64,000 nt of DNA from Pseudomonadota bacterium (GTDB lineage Bacteria > Pseudomonadota > Gammaproteobacteria > Steroidobacterales > Steroidobacteraceae). Within the stretch, counting starts at the first letter, position 1; each line of letters opens with the position of its first letter. The notes beneath the pieces were generated by a model. The model saw only the letters and a list, made by a program, of their open reading frames with translations. It was not told where the DNA came from and did no database searches. Shown here one piece after another: positions 35,035 through 44,516 of this stretch. The DNA lies in assembly GCA_016705325.1 (NCBI GenBank), contig JADIYJ010000008.1, positions 129,813 to 193,812 of the forward strand, written 5' to 3'. The translations under genes and the position numbers were made by a program.

Positions 35035-36390
35035 ATGAAGACCATGAACAAAGTGCTTGTCGCTGCGATCGCGGCGGCGGGTCTGTTCGGCACGGCATTG
35101 CCCGCGTACGCCAAGCTGTCGGCAGCCGACGCGGCGCGACTCGGTGCCGACCTCACGCCGGTGGGCGCAGAAAAGGCCGGCAACAAGGACGGCACGATTC
35201 CGGCGTGGACGGGCGGCCTCTGCGCGCCACCCGCCGGCTGGACGGCGGCCAAGGGTTACGTGGATCCGTTCCCGAACGACAAGGTCAAGTTCACGATCAC
35301 CGCGGCAAATACAGAGCAGTACAAGGACAACCTGACTCCCGGCGCTCTGGCGATGCTGAAAAAGTACAGCAACTTCAAGATGCCGGTGTACGAGACCCGT
35401 CGCACCGCTTGCTACCCGGACGCCGTCTACGCGGAAATCAAGGAGATGGCGACCAAGCTTGAACTGCAGGGCTTCGCCATCGTGGGCGGCCGGTCGGCCG
35501 TGCCCTTCCCGATCCCGCAGAGCGGACTGGAAGTGATGTGGAACCACCAGCAGCGCTACCTCGGCGGTGGCGTCAGCCGTGACTACCACAGCTTCCCGAT
35601 CCGCTCCAGTGGCGACTTCTACAAGATCGGCGCCCACGAATACCGCATCTTCAACCAGAACCTGGATCAGCCGCAGGACAACCTGCTGCTCGCGTTCCTG
35701 TCTTACTTCACGGCGCCTGCGACACTCGAAGGCACGGTGTTCCTGGTGCACGAGCCGCTCGACCAGGTCAAGCAGACGCGCTCGGCGTGGATCTACAACG
35801 CCGGCCAGCGCCGCGTGCGGCGCGCCCCTGACCTTGCCTACGACAATGTCAACGACGGCACGGAAGGCCTCCGGGTCACCGACCAGTTCGACGCCTGGAA
35901 CGGCGCGCCGGACCGCTACGACTGGAAGCTCGTCGGCAAGAAGGAAATCTATATCCCATACAACTCGTACAAGCTGGGAAACAAGGCGCTCAAGTACAAG
36001 GAAGACCTGATCCGCCCGAACACGGTCAATGCGGACCACATGCGCTATGAACTGCATCGTGTGTGGGTCGTGGACGGCACGCTGAAGGCGGGCAGCAAGC
36101 ACATCTACGGGCGCCGCACCTTCTATCTGGATGAAGACACCTGGACCGTCGTGTACGAGGACGCCTACGACACGCGCAAGAACCTGTGGCGCGTCGCGAT
36201 CCACCCGATGATCCAGTTCTACGACGCGAAGGTGCCGTGGTACCGCTCGAACATCTGGCACGACCTCAACAACCAGAGCTACCTGCTGTCGCTGCTCGAC
36301 AACGAGATCAAGACGCCCTGGAGGTTCGGCGAGAAGGGCAAGTGGGGCGACTTCCAGCCCGACTCGCTGCGTCGCATCGGCACCAAGTGA
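35035..36390 (+). CDS. DUF1329 periplasmic protein
   Basis: A 451-residue protein with signal peptide (MKTMNKVLVAAIAAAGLFGTALPAYA). The first mature part carries LSAADAARLGADLTPVGAEKAGNKDGTIPAWTGGL, the DUF1329 hallmark. Later blocks NQDNLLLAFLSYF-like and DRYDWKLVGKKEIYIPYNSYKL, RRTFYLDEDTWTVVYEDAYD fit the LolB/LppX-like lipid-binding fold reported for this family. It probably ferries a lipid across the periplasm. It lies 23 nt after DUF1302 and is followed by a strong hairpin terminator. Confidence 0.88.
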   Translation: MKTMNKVLVAAIAAAGLFGTALPAYAKLSAADAARLGADLTPVGAEKAGNKDGTIPAWTGGLCAPPAGWTAAKGYVDPFPNDKVKFTITAANTEQYKDNLTPGALAMLKKYSNFKMPVYETRRTACYPDAVYAEIKEMATKLELQGFAIVGGRSAVPFPIPQSGLEVMWNHQQRYLGGGVSRDYHSFPIRSSGDFYKIGAHEYRIFNQNLDQPQDNLLLAFLSYFTAPATLEGTVFLVHEPLDQVKQTRSAWIYNAGQRRVRRAPDLAYDNVNDGTEGLRVTDQFDAWNGAPDRYDWKLVGKKEIYIPYNSYKLGNKALKYKEDLIRPNTVNADHMRYELHRVWVVDGTLKAGSKHIYGRRTFYLDEDTWTVVYEDAYDTRKNLWRVAIHPMIQFYDAKVPWYRSNIWHDLNNQSYLLSLLDNEIKTPWRFGEKGKWGDFQPDSLRRIGTK

Positions 36391-36434
36391 GCAGGGCCGC
36401 AGTGGGGCGATCATGCCTCGATTGAGCTGACGAT

Positions 36435-36468
36435 GGCCGGCTCCGGAACACCCGGGGCCGGCCGTTTT
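36435..36468 (+). terminator. GC hairpin with T stretch after DUF1329
   Basis: Stem GGCCGGCTCCGG / CCGGGGCCGGCC (12 bp, one G-U pair), loop AACAC, then GTTTTG. It lies 45 nt downstream of the DUF1329 stop and 33 nt before the next gene, so it may partially separate DUF1302/DUF1329 from YCF48/RND expression. Confidence 0.75.
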
Positions 36469-36500
36469 GCGGTGGGGAGACCCGCCGCGGGGGATTCTTA

Positions 36501-37499
36501 ATGATGTACCGGGCGGGAATCGCTTGTGCCTTGCTGGGCGCAGGCTTGTGCCTTGCGGCGCCTGCGCGCAGTGACGAAACCGCGCAGGTCGCGCAGAAGC
36601 CGGCATCGGCCCCGGCATCGAGCGTAGTCGTAGACATTCGCAGCGACCGGATCGTCCTGCTCGACATCACGCGGGTCGGCCAGCGCCTGATCGCCGTCGG
36701 CGAGCGCGGTTTCACGCTGGTTTCCGACGACGACGGCAAGACATGGAAGGGCGTGCAGACGCCCGTGACCCGCCAGCTGACCGGGCTTGCGTTCAAGGAC
36801 GACAAGGTCGGCATAGCCGTCGGTCACGGTGGATCGTTCGTCCGCACCGAGGATGGCGGCAACACCTGGGCACTGGTGACCGTGGACGAGGCCGGTCTCG
36901 ATTCCATCCTCGGCATCACGCACATTGCCGGCGACCATTTCATCGCTTACGGCGCGTTCGGCCTCTATTTCGACTCGCAGGACGCAGGCCGGACGTGGCA
37001 GCGAGGGACCGTGCTGTCCGAAGACTTCGATCGTCACATCTCGCGGGTGATCGCCGTCGGCAGCTCGCTGCTGCTCGTCGCTGAATCCGGCACGCTCGCG
37101 CGTTCCGACGACGGCGGCGCGACGTGGATCGCGCTGACTTCGCCGTACGCTGGTTCATATTTCGGCGCGCTCGCGGTCAAGGACGGCAGCGTCCTCGCGT
37201 TCGGCATGCGCGGGAACGTCTTCCGCTCGCTCGACCTCGGCACGACCTGGCAGAAGGTCGAAACCGGCACCACCGTGTCCTTCATGTCGGGCAGGCAACT
37301 CGCCGACGGGCGCGTGATGCTGGTCGGCAACTCGGGCCTGATTGGCGAGAGCGCCGATGGCGGACAGAGCTTTGTGTTGCATACCGCGACGCCTGGCAAG
37401 GGCTTTGCTGCGCTGCTGGAGAACCCGGGCGGCAGCATCCTTTTCGCAGGCGAAAGCGGTATCACACCGCTCGACCCGGCCTGGCTCGAGAGCCGGTAA
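36501..37499 (+). CDS. YCF48-related beta-propeller, exported
   Basis: A 332-residue protein with signal peptide (about 1-24, ending APARS). Repeated BNR/YCF48 blades carry the SDDGKTW-type motif: LVSDDDGKTWKGV, VRTEDGGNTWALV, FDSQDAGRTWQRG, ARSDDGGATWIAL, FRSLDLGTTWQKV, GESADGGQSFVL. In cyanobacteria YCF48 is an assembly factor; in proteobacteria it is found beside RND lipid transporters of this class. It ends 24 nt before the RND gene. It probably acts as a periplasmic scaffold for the complex. Confidence 0.88.
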   Translation: MMYRAGIACALLGAGLCLAAPARSDETAQVAQKPASAPASSVVVDIRSDRIVLLDITRVGQRLIAVGERGFTLVSDDDGKTWKGVQTPVTRQLTGLAFKDDKVGIAVGHGGSFVRTEDGGNTWALVTVDEAGLDSILGITHIAGDHFIAYGAFGLYFDSQDAGRTWQRGTVLSEDFDRHISRVIAVGSSLLLVAESGTLARSDDGGATWIALTSPYAGSYFGALAVKDGSVLAFGMRGNVFRSLDLGTTWQKVETGTTVSFMSGRQLADGRVMLVGNSGLIGESADGGQSFVLHTATPGKGFAALLENPGGSILFAGESGITPLDPAWLESR

Positions 37500-37523
37500 C
37501 GACACCGTCCAAGGACCACGAAC

Positions 37524-39950
37524 ATGGCGAATGACCTGAAGCCTGGAACGAGTGCCGCCGATGCCGAGATCGAACGGCAGGTATTTTCTGCGGACTGGGT
37601 CGGCAAGATCTCCTACTGGATCTTCCACTTTCGCAAGCCGCTGCTGATCCTGTTCGTGCTGATCACGATCCTGCTGGGGGCGATGGCCAGCCAGCTGCGA
37701 GTGCAGGCGGCCTTCACCAAGATGATCCCGCTGAAGCACCCGTACATGGCGACGTTCCTGGAGTACCAGGCGGACTTCGGCGGCGCCAACAAAGTGCTGG
37801 TCGCGCTACAGAACCGGAAAGGCTCCATCTACGACAAGCAGTTCATGGACGCGCTGCGCAAGGCCACCGAAGAAGTCTTCTACGTCCCGGGCGTCGAGCG
37901 CAGTTCCGTTACCTCGCTGTTCACCTCGAACGTGCGCTACAACGAAGTCGTCGAAGACGGCTTCCGCGGTGGCAATGTCGTCTCCGCCGACTTCGCGGGT
38001 ACGCCCGAGCAGATGAAGAAGGTGCAGGAGAACCTGCTCAAGTCGGACTGGGTCGGCCGCATCGTCTCCAGCGACCAGTCGTCCGCCATGATCGTTGCAA
38101 CGCTGATGGAGAACGACCCGGAAACGGGCGAACGACTTGACCTGCAGGCGGTGGCGGCCCAGCTCGAGAAGATCCGCGCCAAGTACGAGAACGAGAACAC
38201 CGGCGTCCACATCATCGGGTTCGCCAAGGCGGTGGGCGACATTGCCAAGGGCGCGGCCGGGGTGCTCATGTTCTTCGGCATTGCGTTCGTCATCACGGCG
38301 CTGCTGCTGTACTGGTACTCGGGCTCGCTGATGATCACGGCGCTCGCACTCATCTGCGCGATCGTGCCCGTGATCTGGCTGCTGGGGCTGCTGCCGGTCT
38401 TCGGGCTCGGGCTCGACCCGATGTCGATCCTGGTACCGTTCCTGATCTTCTCCATCGCGGTCTCGCACGCGGTGCAGATGACCAACGCGTGGCGGCTCGA
38501 GACCTTGCACGGCGCCGACGGCATCACGGCATCGACGCATTCGTTCCAGAAGCTGTTCATCCCGGGCGCGATGGCGCTGCTCGCCAACGCGCTTGGCTTC
38601 ATGGTGATCGCGTTCGTCGAGATCGAGATCGTGCGCGAACTCGCCTTCACGGCGACGATCGGCGTCACGGTGATGATCATCACCAACAAGATGCTGCTGC
38701 CGATCCTGCTCTCGTACTACAAGTTCACACCGGAGCAGGCCTCCAAGCTGGCCGGCAAGGAAACGGCGGGCGACTGGTTCTGGGAGCGCATCGGCCCGCT
38801 GGCGACGAAGAAGGTTGCCTGGGTGCCGATCCTCGTCGGCCTCGGCCTGCTGGCGTTCGGCCTGTCGCAGGCCCGACACCTGCACATCGGCGATCTCGGC
38901 AAGGGCGTGCCGGAACTGCGGCCAGACTCGCGCTACAACCAGGACGTCGGGATGATCACCAGCCACTTCGCGATCGGCGTGGACCTGCTGCAGGTCATCG
39001 CCGAGGCAAAGCCGGAGAACGACGACGACTCGCCCTGCGTCGATCGCGCCGTCATGGACAAGATCGAGGACTTTGAATTCCAGATGCGGCAGGTCGAAGG
39101 CGTGGCGACCGTGCGCAGCCTCGCGGGCTTCGTCAAGTCGATGACGCAGTCGTTCGCCGAGACGTTTATCAAGTGGCGCATGCTGCCCGAGAGCCGCGCG
39201 CAGATCGCGCAGGGCGTGGGGTATGCCACGCGGCTGGGCAACGAGTTCATGAACTCGCGTTGCACGGCCATGCCGATCAGCATCTACACGACCGACCACC
39301 AGGCGCAGACGATCGAGCACATCGTAAAGACAGTGAAGGACTTCAAGGCGGCCGGTGGCGACACCGAGCGCGTCACCTTCCGTCTTGCCAGCGGCAACGT
39401 CGGCGTCATGGCGGCCACGAACGAGGCCGTCGAGGCCGCCGACAAGTGGGTCAACCTGGCGTTGTTCGCGTCCGTGATGGTGCTCTGCCTGCTCACGTTC
39501 CGTTCGTTCCCGATCACGCTCTGCATTATCCTGCCGCTCGCGCTGGTGACGATCCTCTGCAACGCGCTGATGGCCATCCTCGGGATCGGCGTGAAGGTGA
39601 ACACGCTGCCGGTGGTGGCACTCGGCGTCGGCGTCGGCGTCGACTACGGCATCTACCTCTTCGAACGCATGAAGCACGAGATGGAGGACGGCGGCCTCAA
39701 GCTCAAGGACGCCTTCGTCGAGGCACTGAAGCAGCGCGGCACGGCGTCGGTGTTCACGGCCGTGACCATGACGATCTCGGTGGCAACGTGGACGTTCTCG
39801 GACCTGAAGTTCCAGGCCGACATGGGCATCCTGCTCTGCTTCATGTTCCTGGTGAACATGTTCGGCGCGATCCTGCTGCTGCCGGCGCTCGCGGCGTACC
39901 TGGTGGGCGACCGCAAGACACCCGCCAAGGCGAAGGGCAAGGCGGCATAA
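37524..39950 (+). CDS. RND/MMPL-superfamily transporter
   Basis: An 808-residue transporter with 12 predicted spans and two large periplasmic loops, in the MMPL/hopanoid-exporter-like branch of RND proteins. Spans 2-6 include LMFFGIAFVITALLLYWYSGSLMITALALICAIVPVIWLLG and SILVPFLIFSIAVSHAVQMTNAW; the second half has VALGVGVGVDYGIYLFERMKHE, the D-containing TM10-type motif for proton coupling. It has no periplasmic adaptor gene next to it, unlike drug pumps. With DUF1302, DUF1329 and YCF48 it likely moves a lipid between membranes. Confidence 0.92.
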   Translation: MANDLKPGTSAADAEIERQVFSADWVGKISYWIFHFRKPLLILFVLITILLGAMASQLRVQAAFTKMIPLKHPYMATFLEYQADFGGANKVLVALQNRKGSIYDKQFMDALRKATEEVFYVPGVERSSVTSLFTSNVRYNEVVEDGFRGGNVVSADFAGTPEQMKKVQENLLKSDWVGRIVSSDQSSAMIVATLMENDPETGERLDLQAVAAQLEKIRAKYENENTGVHIIGFAKAVGDIAKGAAGVLMFFGIAFVITALLLYWYSGSLMITALALICAIVPVIWLLGLLPVFGLGLDPMSILVPFLIFSIAVSHAVQMTNAWRLETLHGADGITASTHSFQKLFIPGAMALLANALGFMVIAFVEIEIVRELAFTATIGVTVMIITNKMLLPILLSYYKFTPEQASKLAGKETAGDWFWERIGPLATKKVAWVPILVGLGLLAFGLSQARHLHIGDLGKGVPELRPDSRYNQDVGMITSHFAIGVDLLQVIAEAKPENDDDSPCVDRAVMDKIEDFEFQMRQVEGVATVRSLAGFVKSMTQSFAETFIKWRMLPESRAQIAQGVGYATRLGNEFMNSRCTAMPISIYTTDHQAQTIEHIVKTVKDFKAAGGDTERVTFRLASGNVGVMAATNEAVEAADKWVNLALFASVMVLCLLTFRSFPITLCIILPLALVTILCNALMAILGIGVKVNTLPVVALGVGVGVDYGIYLFERMKHEMEDGGLKLKDAFVEALKQRGTASVFTAVTMTISVATWTFSDLKFQADMGILLCFMFLVNMFGAILLLPALAAYLVGDRKTPAKAKGKAA

Positions 39951-39957
39951 ATGAAGA

Positions 39958-40017
39958 CCGGGCCTTGCGGCCCGGCCGTCTGGAAGGCGGGGACTGGAGC
40001 CGGCGGATGCCGGCTCC
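39958..40017. terminator. Two back-to-back hairpins between convergent genes
   Basis: First hairpin CCGGGCC-TTGC-GGCCCGG (39958-39975), second GGAGCCGGC-GGAT-GCCGGCTCC (39996-40017), both perfect. They lie between the RND stop (39950) and the end of the minus-strand gene (40025). Neither has a long T run, but as a pair they probably serve both directions. Confidence 0.6.
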
Positions 40018-40024
40018 GAGCGGC

Positions 40025-40528
40025 TCAGCGGGTGCGACGTTCCTGGATGAGCTGGTCGAGACGCTCGATGAACATGCGCTCTTTCTCGCTCACGAGTTCG
40101 CCACCAATGCCCATTACGTCGCCTTCGCGCGCCGCGCGTGCAACGCGCGTGGCCAGTGACAGCACGAACTCACCGTAATGCATCAGGTCCTCGGCACTGC
40201 CGTGCGTGCCGAGCGCCTCCAGCGCGTGGCGTGCCGTTTCCAGCGCTTTTTCCTGCAGCCTGTCCGGTGTGCGGTGGCCTTCGTCCAGGGTGTAGAACCA
40301 CTTACGGACGTCGTCCTGCGCATGCATGATGTGCGTGCTGCCGGCAATCTCGCTCACCAGCGGATGCGTGCTGTTGATGGCATCGACGATGCCCTGCAGG
40401 CCTGCCGAGCGTTCGAGCATCTCGTCGAAGGCGCTGCCGCCCGAGGACGACACTGCGATGATCACGTGATGCGGTGTGTTGCGCACGGCTTGCCACTGCA
40501 CAATCGTCAGTTTTTCCCTGGTCAGCAT
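40025..40528 (-). CDS. Hypothetical soluble protein
   Basis: A 167-residue protein starting at ATG 40528 with GTGGAGG upstream. No family recognised. It has SSSGGSAFDEMLERSAG near residue 27, then several amphipathic helices rich in E, R and H and a charged tail QLIQERRTR. No signal peptide or membrane span. It is convergent with the RND gene and divergent from the OYE-type oxidoreductase. Confidence 0.75.
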   Translation of the reverse strand: MLTREKLTIVQWQAVRNTPHHVIIAVSSSGGSAFDEMLERSAGLQGIVDAINSTHPLVSEIAGSTHIMHAQDDVRKWFYTLDEGHRTPDRLQEKALETARHALEALGTHGSAEDLMHYGEFVLSLATRVARAAREGDVMGIGGELVSEKERMFIERLDQLIQERRTR

Positions 40529-40630
40529 CGGAAAATCCTCCACCCTGTTCTCGTTGGTGTCGCGCTCGGCGCCACGGCGCCTGCGCATTCGATGCAACGA
40601 TCATACCCCGCAATCGGGAGCGGTTAAACG

Positions 40631-41974
40631 ATGGACGTCCTGACTCAGCCCGTGCGGCTGCCCTGCGGCGCGTCCTTGCCGAACCGGTTGGCCAAGGCCG
40701 CCATGACCGAGGGGCTGGCCGACGCCTGGTTGCGCGCCACGCCTGCGCTCGAGCGTCTGTACCGCACCTGGAGCGAGGGCGGGAGCGGATTGCTGATCAC
40801 CGGCAATCTGCAGGTGGACCGATTTGACCTCGAACGGCCCGGCAACGTCGCCATCGACCAGTCGGAGCCACGGACGTACGACGCCGAGGCCTGCGCGCGG
40901 CTTGCCGCATGGGCAAAAGCAGGAACGGCCAGCGGCAACCAGTTCTGGGTACAGATTTCGCACGCCGGTCGGCAGTCGCCGCGGTACGTCACGGGACGTC
41001 CGCTCGCCCCGTCGGCGGTGCAGCTCGACCTGCTCGGCAATTACGCGATGCCGCGAGCCCTGACGGAGGGCGAAATCGTCGACCTGATCGGCCGGTTTGC
41101 GCATGCGGCGCGGGTCGTGCGCGAGTGCGGATTCACTGGCGTGCAGGTGCACGGGGCCCATGGCTACCTCATCAGCTCGTTCCTGTCCCCGATCACGAAC
41201 CAGCGCACGGATGCCTGGGGCGGAACGCTGGCGAATCGCGCCCGTTTTCTGCTCGAAACCCTGCGTGCCGTGCGCAGGGCCGTGGGCCGGGATTTTCCCG
41301 TGGCGCTGAAGCTGAATTCGGACGACTTCCGCAAGGGCGGCTTCTCGCACGAGGAGTGCCTGCAGGTCGTCGCGTGGCTGAACGACGAAAGCGTGGACCT
41401 GCTCGAGGTCTCGGGCGGCACCTACGAACAGCCGCGACTGCTCGGCTTCGAAGGCCGCTCCGCAGACGCGATACCGGTCCGTCGGAGTACGCGGGCGCGG
41501 GAAGCGTATTTCCTCGAGTACGCGACCGCGATCCGCCGCGTGACCCGCATGCCGTTGATGGTCACCGGCGGTTTCCGCACGCGCGCGGGCATGGCAGCCG
41601 CGCTTGGCGCTGCGCCGGGCGAGGGTGACTGCGACGTGATCGGGCTCGGGCGGCCGCTCTGCTGGATGCCTGATTTCCCGCGACAGCTGCTGGCGGGGGC
41701 AAGGGACGGCATCGAGGACCTTGACGAACGCCTGCGATTGCGGGAGCGGGGCTGGCTGTCACCACAGGGTTCGAGCGTCGCCGCCAAGGCGCTCAACGCG
41801 TTTGCCGCGCAGTCCTGGTACTACTGCCAGCTCTTCCGGCTGGCGGAGGGCAGGCCCGCCGACATCTCACGCAGCGTGTTGTCGACAATGCGTGAGTACC
41901 TGGTTGCCGAGTCGAAGTCGGCGTATGCGACGCGACGCGTTTATCCAAGGGAATGGAGGGCAGGGGTCGGTTAG
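40631..41974 (+). CDS. NADH:flavin oxidoreductase (Old Yellow Enzyme family)
   Basis: A 447-residue FMN-dependent TIM-barrel. Motifs: LPNRLAKAAMTEGLAD (FMN loop), VQISHAGRQSPRY, GVQVHGAHGYLISSFLSPITNQRTDAWGGTLANRARF (the HGAHGYL substrate/FMN histidine and the RTDxWGG stretch), VALKLNSDDF, and VTGGFRTRAGMAAAL plus GLGRPLCWMPDF. It is the fatty-acid/enoate-reductase-like branch and lacks the iron-sulphur C-terminal part of 2,4-dienoyl-CoA reductase. It likely reduces an activated C=C bond, such as an enone or an enoate. Confidence 0.9.
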   Translation: MDVLTQPVRLPCGASLPNRLAKAAMTEGLADAWLRATPALERLYRTWSEGGSGLLITGNLQVDRFDLERPGNVAIDQSEPRTYDAEACARLAAWAKAGTASGNQFWVQISHAGRQSPRYVTGRPLAPSAVQLDLLGNYAMPRALTEGEIVDLIGRFAHAARVVRECGFTGVQVHGAHGYLISSFLSPITNQRTDAWGGTLANRARFLLETLRAVRRAVGRDFPVALKLNSDDFRKGGFSHEECLQVVAWLNDESVDLLEVSGGTYEQPRLLGFEGRSADAIPVRRSTRAREAYFLEYATAIRRVTRMPLMVTGGFRTRAGMAAALGAAPGEGDCDVIGLGRPLCWMPDFPRQLLAGARDGIEDLDERLRLRERGWLSPQGSSVAAKALNAFAAQSWYYCQLFRLAEGRPADISRSVLSTMREYLVAESKSAYATRRVYPREWRAGVG

Positions 41975-42018
41975 ACTGCGCAGCTCGCAGGGCAACCGCG
42001 CGGGCAACTCACTCAATC

Positions 42019-43482
42019 ATGCAGCAGGGCATCGTCGCGGCCGTTGCGGATCTCTGGCCCATTTTCGTATCGGTGGCATACGTCACCGGGGCTGTCTGGG
42101 TCACCGTGGATGCGGTGCTGCGCAAGCGCCACGTGCCGGCCATCATCGGCTGGGTCGGGCTTGCGTGGCTCGTGCCGGTCGTCGGAGCCCTCGCGTACTT
42201 CCTCCTGGGAATCAACCGCATCCGCCGCTCCGCAACTGCGATGAACCGCCGGGTCGAATCGGTCGCTCACGGCGATGCAGGCGTGTCCCGGTTCGGTGCG
42301 ATACAGCGCGAGGTGCTCGACGCACGCTATCCCGGATTCGCCGGCCTGGACCGGTTGGGCGAGCGCGTAACGCGCAACCCCTTGCTGGACGGCCACCGTG
42401 TCGAGCCGCTGCAGGATGGCGATGCGGCGTTCCCGGCCATGCTCGGGTGCATTGATGCGGCTCGGACCTCGGTTACCCTCGCGACCTACATCTTCGATAA
42501 CGATCACGCCGGTCGTGCATTCCAGGACGCGCTGGTGCGCGCGCGCGGTCGTGGCGTCGAGGTCAGGGTGCTGATCGACGACGTCGGCGCGCGCTACACG
42601 CGGCCGACGATGATCCGCGTGCTGCGCGCGGCCGGGGTGCCGGTCGCCGCGTTTCTGCCGACTCGCATACCACGCCTCTTCCGGTACGCGAATCTGCGCA
42701 ACCACCGCAAGATTCTCGTCGTGGACGGGCGCGTCGGCTTCACCGGCGGCATCAATGTCCGTGCGGGTCATTGGCTTTCCCGCCGCCCCGCCCGTCCGGT
42801 GCGGTGCCTGCATTTCCGCGTCGACGGACCGGTCGTCGCCGACATGCAGCGCGCGTTCGCGATCGACTGGGCCTTCAGTACCGGTGAACGACTCGGCGGC
42901 GAGCGCTGGTTTTCGCCGACGCAAGGCTGCGGCCCGGTGGCAGCACGCGGCGTGCCGGACGGCCCGGACGCCGACCTCGACAACCTGCTGCAGATCATCG
43001 TGGGAGCGCTCAGCGTCGCAACGCGACGCGCTCGGATCGTTACGCCGTACTTTCTGCCGGACAGCGTGCTGTTGCGCGCCGTGCAGGTGGCCGCATTGCG
43101 CGGGGTCGAGGTGGACATCGTGCTGCCTGGCCGCAGCAACGTGCCGCTGATGGATTGGGCGATGACGCCGCAGCTGCCCGAGCTGATCGAGAAGGGCTGC
43201 CGTATCCACCTTGCGCCGCCGCCGTTCGACCATAGCAAACTGTTCGTCGTGGACGGCACGTGGTCGCTCATCGGTTCGACGAACTGGGACGCCCGGAGTC
43301 TACGGCTCAATTTTGAGTACAACCTCGAGTGCTATGACCGCGAGCTCGCTTCGCGGCTCGAATCGATCATCGACGCGAAGATCGCGATCGCCCGGCCCCT
43401 CGGCCTCGCCGAGCTCGAGGGTCGGGCCTTGCCGGTGCGGTTGCGCGACGGGCTTGCGCGGCTGCTGTCGCCGTACCTGTGA
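42019..43482 (+). CDS. cls: Cardiolipin synthase (PLD family)
   Basis: A 487-residue two-HKD enzyme. Start at 42019 (MQQGIVAAVADL) is followed by two membrane spans (residues about 5-30 and 40-62) that anchor it in the inner membrane. HKD motif 1 is NHRKILVVDG...GGIN near residue 232; HKD motif 2 is DHSKLFVVDG...GSTNWD near 405. Both are complete, so the enzyme should join two phosphatidylglycerols to cardiolipin. The upstream in-frame ATG at 41953 overlaps the OYE gene and is less likely. Confidence 0.92.
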   Translation: MQQGIVAAVADLWPIFVSVAYVTGAVWVTVDAVLRKRHVPAIIGWVGLAWLVPVVGALAYFLLGINRIRRSATAMNRRVESVAHGDAGVSRFGAIQREVLDARYPGFAGLDRLGERVTRNPLLDGHRVEPLQDGDAAFPAMLGCIDAARTSVTLATYIFDNDHAGRAFQDALVRARGRGVEVRVLIDDVGARYTRPTMIRVLRAAGVPVAAFLPTRIPRLFRYANLRNHRKILVVDGRVGFTGGINVRAGHWLSRRPARPVRCLHFRVDGPVVADMQRAFAIDWAFSTGERLGGERWFSPTQGCGPVAARGVPDGPDADLDNLLQIIVGALSVATRRARIVTPYFLPDSVLLRAVQVAALRGVEVDIVLPGRSNVPLMDWAMTPQLPELIEKGCRIHLAPPPFDHSKLFVVDGTWSLIGSTNWDARSLRLNFEYNLECYDRELASRLESIIDAKIAIARPLGLAELEGRALPVRLRDGLARLLSPYL

Positions 43483-43523
43483 GAGAGCCGCCACGGGGAC
43501 GCTCTCGATTTGACCCCTGACCC

Positions 43524-44354
43524 CTAATACTTTGAGAACCACTGCAGCGCGAGTTCCGCCACGCGGTCCGGCTGCTCGAGCGGCAACCAGTGTCCCGCGC
43601 GTTCGATGCGCTCGTAGCGCCACGGCGCGGCCATGCGCTGGTGCGAATCCCGCATCTGGTCTTCGGCGAGAAAATGATCGCCGCTGCTCCAGACGCCGAG
43701 CGTCGGCACGGCGCATTTTTCCCAGGGTCCGAACAGCACGCGGCGCAGGTTCGCGCGATACCAGTTGAGCCCGGCCGTCAGGCGACCCGGCCGCGACAGG
43801 TCCTTTACGCAATCGTCGATGCGCGGGTGCTGCCTTCCCCAGCCACGCAGACCCGCGTAGCCGCGTTGAGCGAGCCAGCGTTCCGCCGCGCCCGGCACCT
43901 GCCACGCGAGCGTGTAGAGACCCTTCAGCTTCTGCTCGAGGCCCGCCACGGCGTACTGGCGTGGATGCCCGACCGAGAGTGCAACCTGCGACCGCACGAG
44001 CTGGGGATGTTCCAGCGCCAGGCACCAGCCTGCGACGGCGCCCCAGTCGTGGCCGATCACACGCACGGGCGCGTCGTTCGCCAGGCGGCCGATCAACACG
44101 CGCAGATCGGCGACGACGTGTCCCAGCGCGTAGTCGCCGACGGACGCGGGCGCATCGGAACGGCCAAACCCCCGCAAGTCCGGCGCGATGACGCGAAAAC
44201 CCGCCGCCACGAGCATTGGCGTTACGTCATGCCAGAGTTCGCTCGAATCCGGGAAGCCGTGCAGCAGCAGGACGACCGGGCCGCTTCCTGCCTGGCGCAC
44301 GTGGAGGACTGCACCGCTGGCGGACAATCGGGCATGGGTTGGCCGCGACATCAC
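43524..44354 (-). CDS. Alpha/beta hydrolase, epoxide-hydrolase-like
   Basis: A 276-residue alpha/beta hydrolase. HGFPDSSELW gives the oxyanion hole, GHDWGAVAGW has an aspartate nucleophile (typical of epoxide hydrolases and haloalkane dehalogenases), and the base histidine lies in ERAGHWLPLEQPDRV. The cap domain carries two tyrosines (GYAGL, NWYRANL) that could serve the epoxide. Epoxide hydrolase is therefore the better of the two readings. It is convergent with cardiolipin synthase and divergent from the M48 gene. Confidence 0.86.
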   Translation of the reverse strand: MMSRPTHARLSASGAVLHVRQAGSGPVVLLLHGFPDSSELWHDVTPMLVAAGFRVIAPDLRGFGRSDAPASVGDYALGHVVADLRVLIGRLANDAPVRVIGHDWGAVAGWCLALEHPQLVRSQVALSVGHPRQYAVAGLEQKLKGLYTLAWQVPGAAERWLAQRGYAGLRGWGRQHPRIDDCVKDLSRPGRLTAGLNWYRANLRRVLFGPWEKCAVPTLGVWSSGDHFLAEDQMRDSHQRMAAPWRYERIERAGHWLPLEQPDRVAELALQWFSKY

Positions 44355-44516
44355 TGCCTCCGGGCGCGCAACGGGCTGCGCCGTGAACCTGAGCTTACCT
44401 CACGGCGAACCGGGTTGTGCCCGCGCGGCCTTTCTACCTGCCGCGCGGCGAGGCATGATCCCTTCCGTTCCAGCATTTCAGCATTCCAACCTCGTTTCGC
44501 AGGTAAGGGTTCCAGG

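Noticed and set aside
37806..39677. A 623-residue minus-strand open frame over the RND gene
   Set aside because: Antisense of a clear transporter; composition (H, R, D, E runs) is typical of a shadow.
43483..43523. A terminator between cardiolipin synthase and the hydrolase
   Set aside because: Only a weak GAGAGC/GCTCTC pairing with a long loop is visible, and no T run. The TGACCCCTGACCCC stretch is repetitive but too short to classify.
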